Shown: one piece after another, positions 8,428-17,490 of the stretch
Position numbering within the stretch: position 1 is the first letter of the stretch
How the letters are laid out: every line of letters begins with the position of its first letter
Source: Flavobacterium sp.
GTDB lineage: Bacteria > Bacteroidota > Bacteroidia > Flavobacteriales > Flavobacteriaceae
Direction: 5' to 3'
DNA: 64,000 nucleotides
Assembly: GCF_027531905.1 (NCBI RefSeq)
Contig: NZ_JAPZSU010000043.1
Span: 1-64,000, forward strand
Notes under the pieces: generated by a model
The model's input: the letters and a program-made list of their open reading frames with translations, nothing else
Databases searched by the model: none
What the model was told of the DNA's origin: nothing
Position numbers and translations under genes: made by a program

Positions 8428-10941
8428 ATGAAAATCAGTCCAAAAAGAGTGCGTCAAAATGTTTTCGTTTTAAATTTTAAAAGATGCGTTAGTGTACTCT
8501 TTTTTGCCATGACTTTAATCACTTATGGTCAATCCAAAGAAGGGATAAAAAACGATGCAAAAGCAAAAGAGAATAAACGATTAGATAGTCTAATGCAGCA
8601 ATTAAATGCGGCAAGTTTGAAGGAAAATAAAACAAACTACGCATTTAATGTGCTGACCAATAGACAAAATTCAAGTTTTAATTTAATTAATGAAGAAATT
8701 CAAAGAGCTAATACAACATTAAAAGAAGGTATTGATTATAAGGGATTTACAAAAGAGCTGGCATTATTGGTAGAATGGAAAGATAAATCAGTAAAAGGCA
8801 TTGTGAAGAATGTAAGCAAGATGCAAACCGTTAGAGATTTAACGACAACTTCACTTTTATTGAAAGAATTATTAAAGAGAACCGATTATCAATTAGACAG
8901 AATTTCGTCAAACAATAAGTCTTTAAGCGGAATACAGCGTAGAATAGATTCCTTGGCAACCGATAATATTTTTTATCAAATTCCTGTTCAAGAATCAGCC
9001 AAAAAAAATTATTACCAAAGGATGGTTTTAATGGTCAAAGATTTAAATAATGCCAATACTAACTTGAAAAATGCCATTGATAGCATCCAAAAGTTAGAAG
9101 TTAATGGGAAAATGTTCAAATTTAGTCTTGAGTCAGACTTGGCTATCGTAAATAATGTAAGGAAAAAGTTAAGTAAAAAAGTAAATTCGATATCGCCAGA
9201 TGTTGTTGATCAAAAAGAAATAGGCTTAACATTAGCTGAGAATTTTATCCACTCCTTTATAAAAGGATATTTATTGTTTGTGTTTTATTTTGCTAATCAA
9301 GCAGGGATTTTATCCTTGTTACTTCTCTTTATCATAGGACTCACACTTTATTTGAGAGTCATTAGAAGTAAATATAAGAAGGCGAATTTATATGAGAATT
9401 TAAAATACCCGGGCCATGTTTTGAATTACCCTTTGGCAGCTTCTATGCTGATAATGATTTCCATATTTCAATTTTTCTTGCCTTCGCCGCCATTTGTGTT
9501 TAGTGCATTTTTGTGGATTATTGGAGGGTTAGCTTTAACTCGCATTTTGTACAAATCCGTAAGTAAATATTGGTTCTTCATTTGGATGGCATTTTTTGTT
9601 TGTAATAATTTAGCCTTTCAAGATAACTTATTACTACTATTTTCTGTGTCAGAGTCTCGATTTGTTTTGTTTCTAAGCGTTATTGGTTTTGCTTTAGGGT
9701 TTTATGTTTTTTGGAATAGAAAGGATAAAGAGAAAGAGATTCACGAAAAAAGTTTTGTAATTGCGCTGCTCGTCTTTGTGATTTTTGAATTATGTGCTAT
9801 GATTTTGTCAATTGCAAATTGTTATAATTTGGCCAAAATTTTCATGACCAATGGATATTTTACCATTTTAATCGCGTATCAATTAATTTGGGCATTTGGC
9901 TTAAGTTTAGATATTTTAAATTTTTCAAAATACTTATCTCGATCTGAAGAGGAAGTTCTGTTAAAAGAAGAAAAAGAAGAGGAAAATTTTAAAGTACCTG
10001 CTTTTATTTACGTTTTATTTGCAATAGGTTGGTATATATTGATAAGTAGAAATTCTTATAGTTTTCAAAGTTTTATAGAACCAATTTCTGAGGCTTTTTA
10101 TGAAGAAAAACAATTTGGGGAATTCAAATTCTCATTCAATGCCATATTCTTGTTTTTCTTTATTTTATTCATGTCAGGATTAAGTGCTAAAATAGTTTCA
10201 TTTTTAACAACCGATAGTAAAGGAACAAATAGTGGAAAACCAAAATCAGGTTTAGGAAGTTGGTTATTGTTGATACGCATCGCCATAATCACCATTGGTG
10301 TTTTAATCGCTTTTGTTGCAGTGGGTATCCCAATGGATAAAATTGCGTTGATGATTAGTGCTTTAAGTGTGGGTATTGGTTTTGGTTTGCAAAATGTAAT
10401 CAACAATTTGGTAAGCGGATTAATCATTGCATTTGAAAAACCTATCAATTTGGATGATATTGTCGAGGTAGGAGGGCAGACAGGAAAAATGAAATCAATC
10501 GGAATTCGTAGCAGTGTTATTACTACTTGGGATGGGGCTGATGTTATTATTCCAAATGGTGATTTATTGAGTCAACATTTAGTGAATTGGACCATGGGAA
10601 GCAATCGTCGTAGATTTGAGATTGATTTGGGCGTGGCGTATGGCTCAGATTTAAAGGAGGTAAAAACAATTTTGATTGACATTTTAATGCAGCACGAGCT
10701 AGTATTGAAAAATCCTGCACCAATGGTTTGGGTAACTAAGTTCAATGATAGTTCTATTGACTTTGCCATAAAATATTGGGTACCTCATTTTAACTTTGGT
10801 AATGATGTAAAAAATGATTTGATTATAGCTATAGATGTTGCCTTTAAAGTCAATGGAATAGAAATACCATTTCCGCAACAAGATCTTCATATTCGTTCCA
10901 ATGTTTCTAATTCTAATGATGAAAATCTAGATAAAGAATAA
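8428..10941 (+). CDS. Large mechanosensitive channel of the MscS family
   Basis: An 837-aa inner-membrane protein. After an N-terminal signal-like segment (FKRCVSVLFFAMTLITYGQS) comes a helical, charged periplasmic region to about residue 270, resembling the extension of MscK/YbdG-type channels. Roughly eight to ten hydrophobic segments follow. The pore helix and upper beta domain are unmistakable: ISALSVGIGFGLQNVINNLV, SGLIIAFEKPINLDDIVEVG and GTVIIPNG-like DVIIPNGDLLSQ, then a C-terminal alpha/beta domain. I choose ATG 8428 (MKISPKRVRQNVF) over the GTG 15 codons upstream. The family releases ions and solutes under hypo-osmotic stress. The gene is monocistronic, divergent from selO. Confidence 0.93.
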   Translation: MKISPKRVRQNVFVLNFKRCVSVLFFAMTLITYGQSKEGIKNDAKAKENKRLDSLMQQLNAASLKENKTNYAFNVLTNRQNSSFNLINEEIQRANTTLKEGIDYKGFTKELALLVEWKDKSVKGIVKNVSKMQTVRDLTTTSLLLKELLKRTDYQLDRISSNNKSLSGIQRRIDSLATDNIFYQIPVQESAKKNYYQRMVLMVKDLNNANTNLKNAIDSIQKLEVNGKMFKFSLESDLAIVNNVRKKLSKKVNSISPDVVDQKEIGLTLAENFIHSFIKGYLLFVFYFANQAGILSLLLLFIIGLTLYLRVIRSKYKKANLYENLKYPGHVLNYPLAASMLIMISIFQFFLPSPPFVFSAFLWIIGGLALTRILYKSVSKYWFFIWMAFFVCNNLAFQDNLLLLFSVSESRFVLFLSVIGFALGFYVFWNRKDKEKEIHEKSFVIALLVFVIFELCAMILSIANCYNLAKIFMTNGYFTILIAYQLIWAFGLSLDILNFSKYLSRSEEEVLLKEEKEEENFKVPAFIYVLFAIGWYILISRNSYSFQSFIEPISEAFYEEKQFGEFKFSFNAIFLFFFILFMSGLSAKIVSFLTTDSKGTNSGKPKSGLGSWLLLIRIAIITIGVLIAFVAVGIPMDKIALMISALSVGIGFGLQNVINNLVSGLIIAFEKPINLDDIVEVGGQTGKMKSIGIRSSVITTWDGADVIIPNGDLLSQHLVNWTMGSNRRRFEIDLGVAYGSDLKEVKTILIDILMQHELVLKNPAPMVWVTKFNDSSIDFAIKYWVPHFNFGNDVKNDLIIAIDVAFKVNGIEIPFPQQDLHIRSNVSNSNDENLDKE

Positions 10942-11039
10942 TTTTTTCGTTATCAAATGCATCCTTTTGTCAAAGAAAAATATTTATCCGTAATTAGAGT
11001 ATAATAGAATTTTAGTAACTATTTTAATATTAAAATGAA

Positions 11040-11681
11040 ATGAAAAAAGTAATTGTAGTACTTGTCCTTTTTGTTTTTTGGGTAATATCTTCTTGCAAGA
11101 AAGAAGTAAAACCAGAAGAATCAACCACTGATACAACCACTGTTGCGGTAGATTCTTCGAAAACCGAAGCTTTGGTAGATCCTGATCCAACAGATACCAT
11201 TCCAGCAGGCAGCTACGGTATAAATTCGTCAAGTAGTAAAACCTCCGATTTGATCCGTTTGACTTTGAAAGAATTATATAAAGATGACTTAGCAAAGAAT
11301 TTTATTGATGACAATAGTAAAAGGTTTATTTTCTTTGAATATGATTTAAACGAAGATGGGAAAAAAGAGATTCTAGTTGGATTAACTGGAGGTTATTTTT
11401 GTGGTACTGGAGGTTGTACTCTGCTGCTGTTGGATGATCAAGGAAATGTAGTTACGCAATTTTCGGTATCGGGTAATCCAGTTGTAATTGATACAACTAA
11501 AACCAACGGATGGAAAGACTTGTTTATTTACAGCGGAAGTAAATACCATATTGTGAAGTTTAATGGAAAAACTTACCCATCTAATCCGTCAACATTGTCA
11601 GAATTAAAAGTTACACCTGGGGATGGTTTACCAAGAGCCTTAGATTTTGAACATGAGCCTTATGCCTGGTTTAAGTTCTAA
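11040..11681 (+). CDS. Hypothetical lipoprotein
   Basis: A 213-aa protein with a lipoprotein signal peptide: basic MKKV, hydrophobic core and lipobox VISSC (Cys at about residue 19). A Thr/Ser/Glu-rich linker of about 35 residues follows. The folded part includes FEYDLNEDGKKEILVGLTGG, an EF-hand-like or VCBS/FG-GAP-like calcium-binding loop, then FCGTGGCTLLLLDD, a segment common in secreted Bacteroidetes proteins that report a quantity as a beta-propeller-like blade. No enzyme motif is seen. Probably anchored in the outer membrane or periplasm. It is a single gene with a strong terminator shared with the convergent amidase gene. Confidence 0.8.
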   Translation: MKKVIVVLVLFVFWVISSCKKEVKPEESTTDTTTVAVDSSKTEALVDPDPTDTIPAGSYGINSSSSKTSDLIRLTLKELYKDDLAKNFIDDNSKRFIFFEYDLNEDGKKEILVGLTGGYFCGTGGCTLLLLDDQGNVVTQFSVSGNPVVIDTTKTNGWKDLFIYSGSKYHIVKFNGKTYPSNPSTLSELKVTPGDGLPRALDFEHEPYAWFKF

Positions 11682-11686
11682 ACAAT

Positions 11687-11723
11687 AAAAGGCTTTTTGA
11701 AATAGTATCAAAAAGCCTTTTTT
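11687..11723. terminator. Bidirectional terminator
   Basis: AAAAGGCTTTTTGA (from 11687) pairs with TCAAAAAGCCTTTT, with A-run and T-run on the two sides. It separates the convergent lipoprotein (11681) and amidase (11745) genes. Confidence 0.85.
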
Positions 11724-11744
11724 AATTCGGTTTATTCTACTTAA

Positions 11745-12650
11745 TTATTGTTGTTTTTTATAAATGGCATAAATAACATTTAGTGTTTTTTGATCTAAAA
11801 CTGAGTCGATTTCTGTTTTGATATAATGCAATTTAAATGCTTTGATGGCGGCATTCAAGTTTTTAGTGTCATACCCAATTATTCGTAAAGCCATTTCTGC
11901 ATTAAAATCTGTAGGAGCGGTTTCTAGTTGTGCGTCTGGCCAGATTCCGAACCCTTTTTCTGCTAATAATTGCCACGGAAATAAAGCGCTAGGATCTACT
12001 TTTCTGGTTGGAGCAATATCAGAATGGCCTATGAAATTTTGTGTAGGAATGTTATAGTCTTTCTTCAATTTTGTTAATAGAGCCAATAAACTATTAATCT
12101 GTGGTTCTGAAAAGGGTTCAAATCCATTGTTGTCAAGTTCAATCCCAATAGAAGCAGAGTTGATGTCGCTATTTTTTCCCCAAGTTCCATTGCCAGCATG
12201 CCAACCTCTCAAATAGTCATTTAGCATTTGCACTACTTTTCCATCTTCTGCTATTACATAATGTGCACTCACTTTGGTACTGGCTAATGTGAAAGTTTTT
12301 AAAGTTTGTTTTAAAGAATCTTGTGCGGTGTGATGTATAATTACAAAATTTGGTTTTCTTAGATTAAAGTTTACTGTCCCAATCCATTCTGTAGTTACAT
12401 TTTCTAACGCTGTTGGGTTAAATTTAGAGATAGAATCCTTTAGGGTATTAATTTGTTTCGTGTAAAGTGTGTCCAAAGAAGTGGTGGTTGTCTCTACTTT
12501 TTTTAGAGCTATTGCTTCTTTTTCAGCTAGTTTTTGCTGTAACACCTTTAATTGCTGTTCGTATACTTTATTGCTTTCCTTGTATGGATTAGTTCCACAT
12601 GAACTTATAAGTAAACCCAAAGTGATACTAAGTATAAGTTGTCTAAACAT
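11745..12650 (-). CDS. N-acetylmuramoyl-L-alanine amidase lipoprotein (Amidase_2)
   Basis: A 301-aa lipoprotein (signal MFRQLILSITLGLLISSC, lipobox Cys at residue 18) with a coiled-coil linker rich in Glu/Lys/Gln (residues 25-75). The catalytic domain (about 100-240) has the zinc ligands of AmpD/AmiD-type amidases: FVIIHHTAQD, the SAHYVIAEDGKVVQM strand, GWHAGNG, SIGIELDNNG and the last ligand in FIGHSDIAPTRKVDP. It cleaves the bond between MurNAc and the peptide of murein. The C-terminal 50 residues look like a small helical peptidoglycan-binding-type tail. The location, outer membrane facing the periplasm, points to cell-wall recycling. Confidence 0.9.
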   Translation of the reverse strand: MFRQLILSITLGLLISSCGTNPYKESNKVYEQQLKVLQQKLAEKEAIALKKVETTTTSLDTLYTKQINTLKDSISKFNPTALENVTTEWIGTVNFNLRKPNFVIIHHTAQDSLKQTLKTFTLASTKVSAHYVIAEDGKVVQMLNDYLRGWHAGNGTWGKNSDINSASIGIELDNNGFEPFSEPQINSLLALLTKLKKDYNIPTQNFIGHSDIAPTRKVDPSALFPWQLLAEKGFGIWPDAQLETAPTDFNAEMALRIIGYDTKNLNAAIKAFKLHYIKTEIDSVLDQKTLNVIYAIYKKQQ

Positions 12651-12683
12651 CGATAATTAGTTAGTTGGTTGAGTGGCTAGCTT

Positions 12684-13118
12684 TTATTTCTTTTTCTTCT
12701 TTTTAAATCCTCCTGCAATAATTTTTTTGTAAAGATCTTTTTGATCGGGATTTAATAACTCTAGTATTTTACGGTCTGTATTTTCGGAAATTACCTTAAT
12801 ATCCTCGCTTTTACTTTCGTTAGAACCTTCTTTTTTGATAATTACGCCTTGGGCATTTAAACTTTGAACCAAAATATTTTTAATAGCAATCTCTTGCAGT
12901 GCATCCAAATTGAGTTCTGTTTTAAGATTTTCCATTACTTTGCTAGCCGTTTCTTCATTAGAGGGTGGCTTTGGTGCACTTTGTGTAGGTCCAGATCCCA
13001 TTTGATTCATTTGGCTCATTCTTCCATTATTGCCATATCCATTATTGAATTGTGCCCAATGGGTTTGAGTGAAAAACAAAGTGCATCCTAAAATAAATAA
13101 AAATTGAATCTTTTGCAT
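12684..13118 (-). CDS. Secreted small protein, unknown function
   Basis: A 144-aa protein with a signal peptide ending near AQFNNGYG. An Asn/Gly/Met/Gln-rich low-complexity stretch (residues 23-50) and a Pro/Ser segment precede a helical domain with KVMENLKTELNLDALQEIAI and ILELLNPDQKDLYKKIIAGG, followed by a run of lysines. The helical repeats with LNPDQ resemble small periplasmic proteins of Bacteroidetes that share this phrase, but I do not assign a family. It sits just upstream of the amidase gene and downstream of rimO on the same strand, with short gaps, so it may be co-transcribed with them. Confidence 0.75.
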   Translation of the reverse strand: MQKIQFLFILGCTLFFTQTHWAQFNNGYGNNGRMSQMNQMGSGPTQSAPKPPSNEETASKVMENLKTELNLDALQEIAIKNILVQSLNAQGVIIKKEGSNESKSEDIKVISENTDRKILELLNPDQKDLYKKIIAGGFKKKKKK

Positions 13119-13149
13119 TGCGATTGATTTATAAATTCAAATATACTAA

Positions 13150-14463
13150 TTAAACGGGTTCTCCGTATAAGTCAAATTCAGTTGCTTCTGTAATTTTAAT
13201 CATGACGAATTCACCAGTTTTTACATAATGTTTTGAAGCATCAATTAATACTTCGTTATCAACATCTGGACTATCAAATTCGGTTCTTCCAATAAAGTGC
13301 GCTCCTTCTTTGCGATCAATAATACATTTGAATGTTTTGCCTACTTTTTCTTGGTTCAAATCCCATGAAATTTGAGATTGTAGTTCCATTAATTCGTTTA
13401 CACGAGCCTGTTTTACCTCGTCTGGAACATTGTCTTCTAGTAAATAAGCGTGTGTGTTTTCTTCGTGCGAATAAGCAAAACAACCCATTCTATCAAATTT
13501 CATTTCTTGAACAAAATCTTTCAAGGTATCAAAATCTTCTTGAGTTTCTCCAGGATAACCTACAATTAAGGTAGTACGAATTGTGATACCTGGAACAGCC
13601 GCTCTAAAATCTTTCAACAATTGAGTAGTTTTTGCTTGAGTTGTTCCTCTACGCATAGATTTAAGAATGCTGTCCGAAATGTGTTGCAACGGAATATCAA
13701 TATAGTTACATATTTTTGGTTCGCGCTTCATAATCTCCAATACATCCATTGGGAAACCAGTAGGGAATGCATAATGCAAACGAATCCATTCAATACCTTC
13801 CACTTTTACCAACGCTTCTAGTAAATCGCCAAGGGCACGTTTTTTATATAAATCAAGACCATAATAGGTCAAGTCTTGAGCAATTAAAATCAATTCTTTT
13901 ACCCCATCTTTGGCTAATCCTTCTGCTTCTTTTACCAATTTTTCAATAGTTTGAGAAACATTTTTTCCTCTCATTAAAGGGATTGCACAAAAACTGCAAG
14001 GTCGGTCACAACCTTCCGAAATTTTCAAATAAGCATAGTTTTTAGGGGTTGTAGTTAAGCGTTCACCTAATAATTCATGCTTGTAATCTGCGCCTAAAGC
14101 CTTTAATAAACCAGGCAATTCAGTAGTTCCAAAGTATTGATCTACATTCGGAATTTCTTTTTCTAAATCAGGACGGTATCTTTCAGAAAGGCAACCTGTT
14201 ACAAAAACTTTGTCAACCAAACCTTTTTCTTTCTTATCCGCATATTCCAAAATCATGTTAACCGATTCTGCTTTAGCATTATCAATAAAACCACAAGTGT
14301 TAATTACTATGATATTTCCTTCGTCCTCGGCTTTTGCTTCATGAGTAACTTCTTTTCCGCTGGCACGAAGCTGTCCCATCAAGACTTCGCTATCATATAC
14401 ATTTTTAGAACACCCTAAAGTGATGACATTAATTTTATTCTTTTTTGTTGACTTTGTTCTCAT
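13150..14463 (-). CDS. rimO: Ribosomal protein S12 methylthiotransferase RimO
   Basis: A radical-SAM enzyme of 437 aa that places a methylthio group on an Asp of ribosomal protein S12. The UPF0004 domain carries cluster cysteines at about residues 18 (TLGCSKNVYDSE), 57 (INTCGF) and 91 (TGCLSERY). The radical-SAM cluster is CDRPCSFC (152, 156, 159). A C-terminal TRAM domain is present (GKTFKCIIDRKEG...GEFVMIKITEA). VYDSE and the overall sequence favour RimO over MiaB. The Met at 14463 gives the normal N-terminus; a Met 11 codons upstream (14496) would add an unsupported extension. Confidence 0.94.
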   Translation of the reverse strand: MRTKSTKKNKINVITLGCSKNVYDSEVLMGQLRASGKEVTHEAKAEDEGNIIVINTCGFIDNAKAESVNMILEYADKKEKGLVDKVFVTGCLSERYRPDLEKEIPNVDQYFGTTELPGLLKALGADYKHELLGERLTTTPKNYAYLKISEGCDRPCSFCAIPLMRGKNVSQTIEKLVKEAEGLAKDGVKELILIAQDLTYYGLDLYKKRALGDLLEALVKVEGIEWIRLHYAFPTGFPMDVLEIMKREPKICNYIDIPLQHISDSILKSMRRGTTQAKTTQLLKDFRAAVPGITIRTTLIVGYPGETQEDFDTLKDFVQEMKFDRMGCFAYSHEENTHAYLLEDNVPDEVKQARVNELMELQSQISWDLNQEKVGKTFKCIIDRKEGAHFIGRTEFDSPDVDNEVLIDASKHYVKTGEFVMIKITEATEFDLYGEPV

Positions 14464-14583
14464 AATATAAATTCCCCTTCTTCTAGGAATTGGCAAAATT
14501 ACGCTTTTTTTTCTTCAGAAAAAGCATAAATTAGGGTTGTTGTCCCATTATGTATTGGATTGTAGATAGATTTTTGAATTGTT

Positions 14584-14686
14584 TTAGGAGCAGAAAAAGC
14601 AGGCTTTCTTGGAGTCAAAGACCCGTCATCCGCTATATCTTTGCCTTTTGAAAGAAAAAGGCAAAGGATGCTCCTGCCGGGGCTAG
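14584..14686 (+). repeat. Intergenic hairpin repeat, copy A
   Basis: This fills most of the 320-nt gap between rimO and the FadL-like gene. It shows the shared framework: AGGAGCAG, AGGC, CCCG, ATCCGCTATATCTTT, variable stem (GCCTTTT / AAAAAGGC), AAAGGATGC, CGGGGCTAG. Other copies are at 23861, 32601, 49634 and 61030. An ORF drawn through it on the minus strand is most likely spurious. Confidence 0.8.
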
Positions 14687-14742
14687 AAGGAAAATTTGGC
14701 TTTTTTGCTAACATTCAAAGGAAGGCTCGATAAAGTAGCAGC

Positions 14743-14773
14743 AAAAAAAAGAAGCCGAACTTGGCTTCTTTCA
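14743..14773 (-). terminator. Terminator of the FadL-like gene
   Basis: GAAGCC(GAACT)TGGCTTC-type hairpin flanked by an A-run on the + strand, which is a U-run for minus-strand transcripts coming from 14784. Confidence 0.75.
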
Positions 14774-14783
14774 TTATGTCTTT

Positions 14784-16280
14784 TTATAATTCAAACAACA
14801 CCGTTAGCGATACATTGTTATTGATAGCGTCTATACTTGCTGCGTTGGTAAGTCCCGTGCTAAAAAAGCCTTGTTGGTAATTTCGTTTTGCATAAGAATA
14901 AGCCAAGTCAACTCGGGTTGCTCCAAAATTGTATCCTAAACCTCCAGAATAGCCAGTTAAGTCTCCAATGGTGGTTTTGTTTTTATAAGGACTTTGTTCC
15001 ATACGGTAGCCGCCTCTCAAACTCAATGCTTTAATTTTATATTCAGCTCCAATTCGTAATTCACTTGAATTATGAAGAGTTGCATTCATTTCAGCATTCA
15101 ATCCTCTAAAATAATCGTCGCTTGTAGGTCTAAATTTGACATTATTATAATCTTTTATAGCGTAATCAATACTTATTAATCCTTTTTTGCCAAATACGTA
15201 AGCCGCACTTCCAGTAAATTTACTAGGTGTCTGTAATCGATACGGAGCATAATAGTTAGTAATACGCGGATCAATTACATCGGCAGGTAATTCCCCAGAA
15301 GTATTACTTCTAACGGAGCTCAGTCGTTGTGTCAATTCGTCACTCAAATTCATCCATGTTGGAGATTCATACGCTGCACCCAATCTTAACCCGTCAGTAA
15401 TTTTTGCAATTGCGCCTATTTGAAAAGAGAATCCTGTTCCGTTAGTGTATAAATCATTGCTAAAGCGCATTCTGTTAATGCGGTCCACGTTTGTTAAGGT
15501 ATTGTCGTTGTCTTCGTAAAACCTAGAAGATTGCGTAAAATTAGAAAAATGCGAGTTAAGGTTAATACCTATATAAAGTTTGTCTTTATAGGAAGAAGAA
15601 AAATTAAAGGATAGTTTTCCGTTATATCCATTAGAATAAATACCGTTCTCTTGGAAGTAATTGCCTCCCTCACGAACATTTGAAGTATAGGCAGTATTAT
15701 TCGTAGAATTCGAAACTGGGTTGATAATGTATCCTTGATAGCCCAAAAAAGCCTGTTGTTCTGCGTTATTTAATGCTGAATAATTTCCATTTTCTAAAAC
15801 ATTTAAAGGGATTCCATTAGCAAAATTCAAAAAATAATTCGCAATTGAATTCGTTGGATTTACACCCGCCGAAAATTTAGCGTTGTCAAAATTGTTGGTG
15901 TTTTCATAGTTAACGGCAAAGGCTATTTTAGTCCATTTGGCATTTTTATCATGGTTTTTAAAAACAAAAACACCTCCCGCTTGATTCAAATCAAAAGAAT
16001 TTTCGCTTTCGCTAGTTTGGGTTCCAAAATAGTTGGAATTATTTTTAGTGCTATAATTGCTTATCGTTAGTCCTAATTGGTTGTTGTTAAACACAGCAGA
16101 ACCTGCGGGATTTACATTGATAGACGATAAGTCACCACCTAATGCTCCAAAAGCGCCACTCATTGCTCTATATCGTGCAGTACCATTTAGGTCATCTACA
16201 GAATAACGTAACGCATCAGATATTTCTTGAGCATTTGCTGATGTAAACACAAAAGCAAGTAGTATAAAGAGTTTCTTCAT
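14784..16280 (-). CDS. OmpP1/FadL-type outer membrane transporter
   Basis: A 498-aa outer membrane beta-barrel with signal peptide MKKLFILLAFVFTSANAQ. The N-terminal region (ALRYSVDDLNGTARYRAMSG, then GALGGDLSSINVNPAGSAVF) is the hatch-like start seen in Bacteroidetes FadL/OmpP1 proteins, often labelled hemin receptors. The rest alternates aromatic and polar residues as amphipathic strands (for example LRIGAEYKIKALSLRGGYR) and ends in a barrel-closing VSLTVLFEL. The family imports hydrophobic compounds such as long-chain fatty acids; the substrate here is not known. It lies 45 nt downstream of the Gly/Trp-rich lipoprotein gene, so they may share a transcript. Confidence 0.88.
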   Translation of the reverse strand: MKKLFILLAFVFTSANAQEISDALRYSVDDLNGTARYRAMSGAFGALGGDLSSINVNPAGSAVFNNNQLGLTISNYSTKNNSNYFGTQTSESENSFDLNQAGGVFVFKNHDKNAKWTKIAFAVNYENTNNFDNAKFSAGVNPTNSIANYFLNFANGIPLNVLENGNYSALNNAEQQAFLGYQGYIINPVSNSTNNTAYTSNVREGGNYFQENGIYSNGYNGKLSFNFSSSYKDKLYIGINLNSHFSNFTQSSRFYEDNDNTLTNVDRINRMRFSNDLYTNGTGFSFQIGAIAKITDGLRLGAAYESPTWMNLSDELTQRLSSVRSNTSGELPADVIDPRITNYYAPYRLQTPSKFTGSAAYVFGKKGLISIDYAIKDYNNVKFRPTSDDYFRGLNAEMNATLHNSSELRIGAEYKIKALSLRGGYRMEQSPYKNKTTIGDLTGYSGGLGYNFGATRVDLAYSYAKRNYQQGFFSTGLTNAASIDAINNNVSLTVLFEL

Positions 16281-16324
16281 ATTGATTGGGTTATTTTGAT
16301 TGAATAGTTGTAAAAAAGAAGTTT

Positions 16325-17389
16325 TTATCCTCTTCCGCCTCTTCCTCCGCCGCTAGAAGATCTTGATCCACCCCCTCCGCCTCCAGAAGAGCGCATGCTT
16401 CCGCTTGAAGAACTTGAAGAACTTGGAGAATAGGAGCGAGTAGGAGTGTAACTATTATTTCTTGATACTGAAGAGGAGTTAGAGTTTGTGTTGTAATTAC
16501 TGCTTTCTCTACTTGTTCTCATCGGGTTGTAGGAAGAGTTGTTTGAGTTAGAGCTGCTATTTCTTCTGGTAAAAGAGCTGTTAGAACTGTAATCGGAGCT
16601 ACTGTTTCTTCTATTGAAAGAGTTGTTAGAGGTGTAATCGGAATTCGAATTTCTTCTATTTAAAGAATTGTTAGAACTGTAATCAGAATTTGAATTTCGT
16701 CTAGAGTCAGTACTACTTCTTCTGTTGAAATTGGTAATATTTTGACTGTTGCGGCTGTTATAGGTTCTGTTGATATAGGTTCCGTTAGAGTATCCCGAGC
16801 CTCTTCTACTAGAGTTGTAGGCGTAATTGTTGTATCTATAACTTGGGTAACCCCAATGTCCTCCAGGGTAACCCCACCAGCCACCGCCAGGATAACCCCA
16901 GCCAATATTCCATCCCCAGCCGGTATTCCAACCCCAACCATCATTCCAGCCCCAAGGGTTATTCCATCCCCATCCGCCATACCAGTTGTTCATGCCCCAT
17001 CCCCATCCAGCTCCATACCAATTGTTCCAACCGTTGTTGTTAAAATATATAGTGGTACTTTGTGGGTTGCTTCCCCAGCTAGCAAAGCCAGTGTTTGGAG
17101 CTTGAATGCTATCATTAACATCTACATAATTATTATAACTTTCTACATCAGTAAAAATGTCTGCTGATGAATTGGTGTTTTGTAGCGAATTGAAATATTC
17201 TTGATATTGATTTCCTGCGGTGTTTTGTGATTCATTATAAACAATTCTTGGAGAATTTGATCCATAAACACCATCTGATTCGTAGTAAGAACTATTTTGA
17301 TAAGAACCACACGAAACTATTACTAAACTTAGAAGCCCAACAAAAGTAAATTGGACAATATTTTTTGAGGGAAAAACGGTAGTTTTCAT
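16325..17389 (-). CDS. Low-complexity Gly/Trp/Asn/Ser-rich lipoprotein
   Basis: A 354-aa lipoprotein (start MKTTVFPSKNIV at 17389; lipobox VIVSC). After an Asn/Ser/Tyr-rich N-terminus comes a stretch with a repeated GWGWN/GWGYPGG motif (roughly residues 120-190), then a region of 15-residue tandem repeats of the form RRNSNSDYSSNNSLN (about 225-280), then Ser/Gly-rich sequence ending in GGGRGGRG. Nothing suggests an enzyme. Proteins like this are sometimes mislabelled prolyl-tRNA synthetase because they sit next to proS, from which this gene diverges. A surface-exposed, disordered anchor or matrix protein is the likeliest role. Confidence 0.8.
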   Translation of the reverse strand: MKTTVFPSKNIVQFTFVGLLSLVIVSCGSYQNSSYYESDGVYGSNSPRIVYNESQNTAGNQYQEYFNSLQNTNSSADIFTDVESYNNYVDVNDSIQAPNTGFASWGSNPQSTTIYFNNNGWNNWYGAGWGWGMNNWYGGWGWNNPWGWNDGWGWNTGWGWNIGWGYPGGGWWGYPGGHWGYPSYRYNNYAYNSSRRGSGYSNGTYINRTYNSRNSQNITNFNRRSSTDSRRNSNSDYSSNNSLNRRNSNSDYTSNNSFNRRNSSSDYSSNSSFTRRNSSSNSNNSSYNPMRTSRESSNYNTNSNSSSVSRNNSYTPTRSYSPSSSSSSSGSMRSSGGGGGGSRSSSGGGRGGRG

Positions 17390-17490
17390 ATCTATAGGAA
17401 TTTTTATTGTTGAACAATACAAAAATAGTTAGTTTTGCCTAACTTATACGTTAAAAAAAATAAAACAAAATTTGTGCCAAACTATTTGAT

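Noticed and set aside
14499..14714. A 71-codon ORF on the minus strand
   Set aside because: It lies across repeat copy A and has a composition unlike neighbouring genes; most likely not a gene.
16550..16720. Possible CRISPR-like regular repeats
   Set aside because: The 45-bp period encodes the 15-residue protein repeat in frame; there are no unique spacers and no cas genes.
16742..17167. Plus-strand ORF of 141 codons
   Set aside because: It is the antisense shadow of the Trp/Gly repeats of the lipoprotein gene at 16325.
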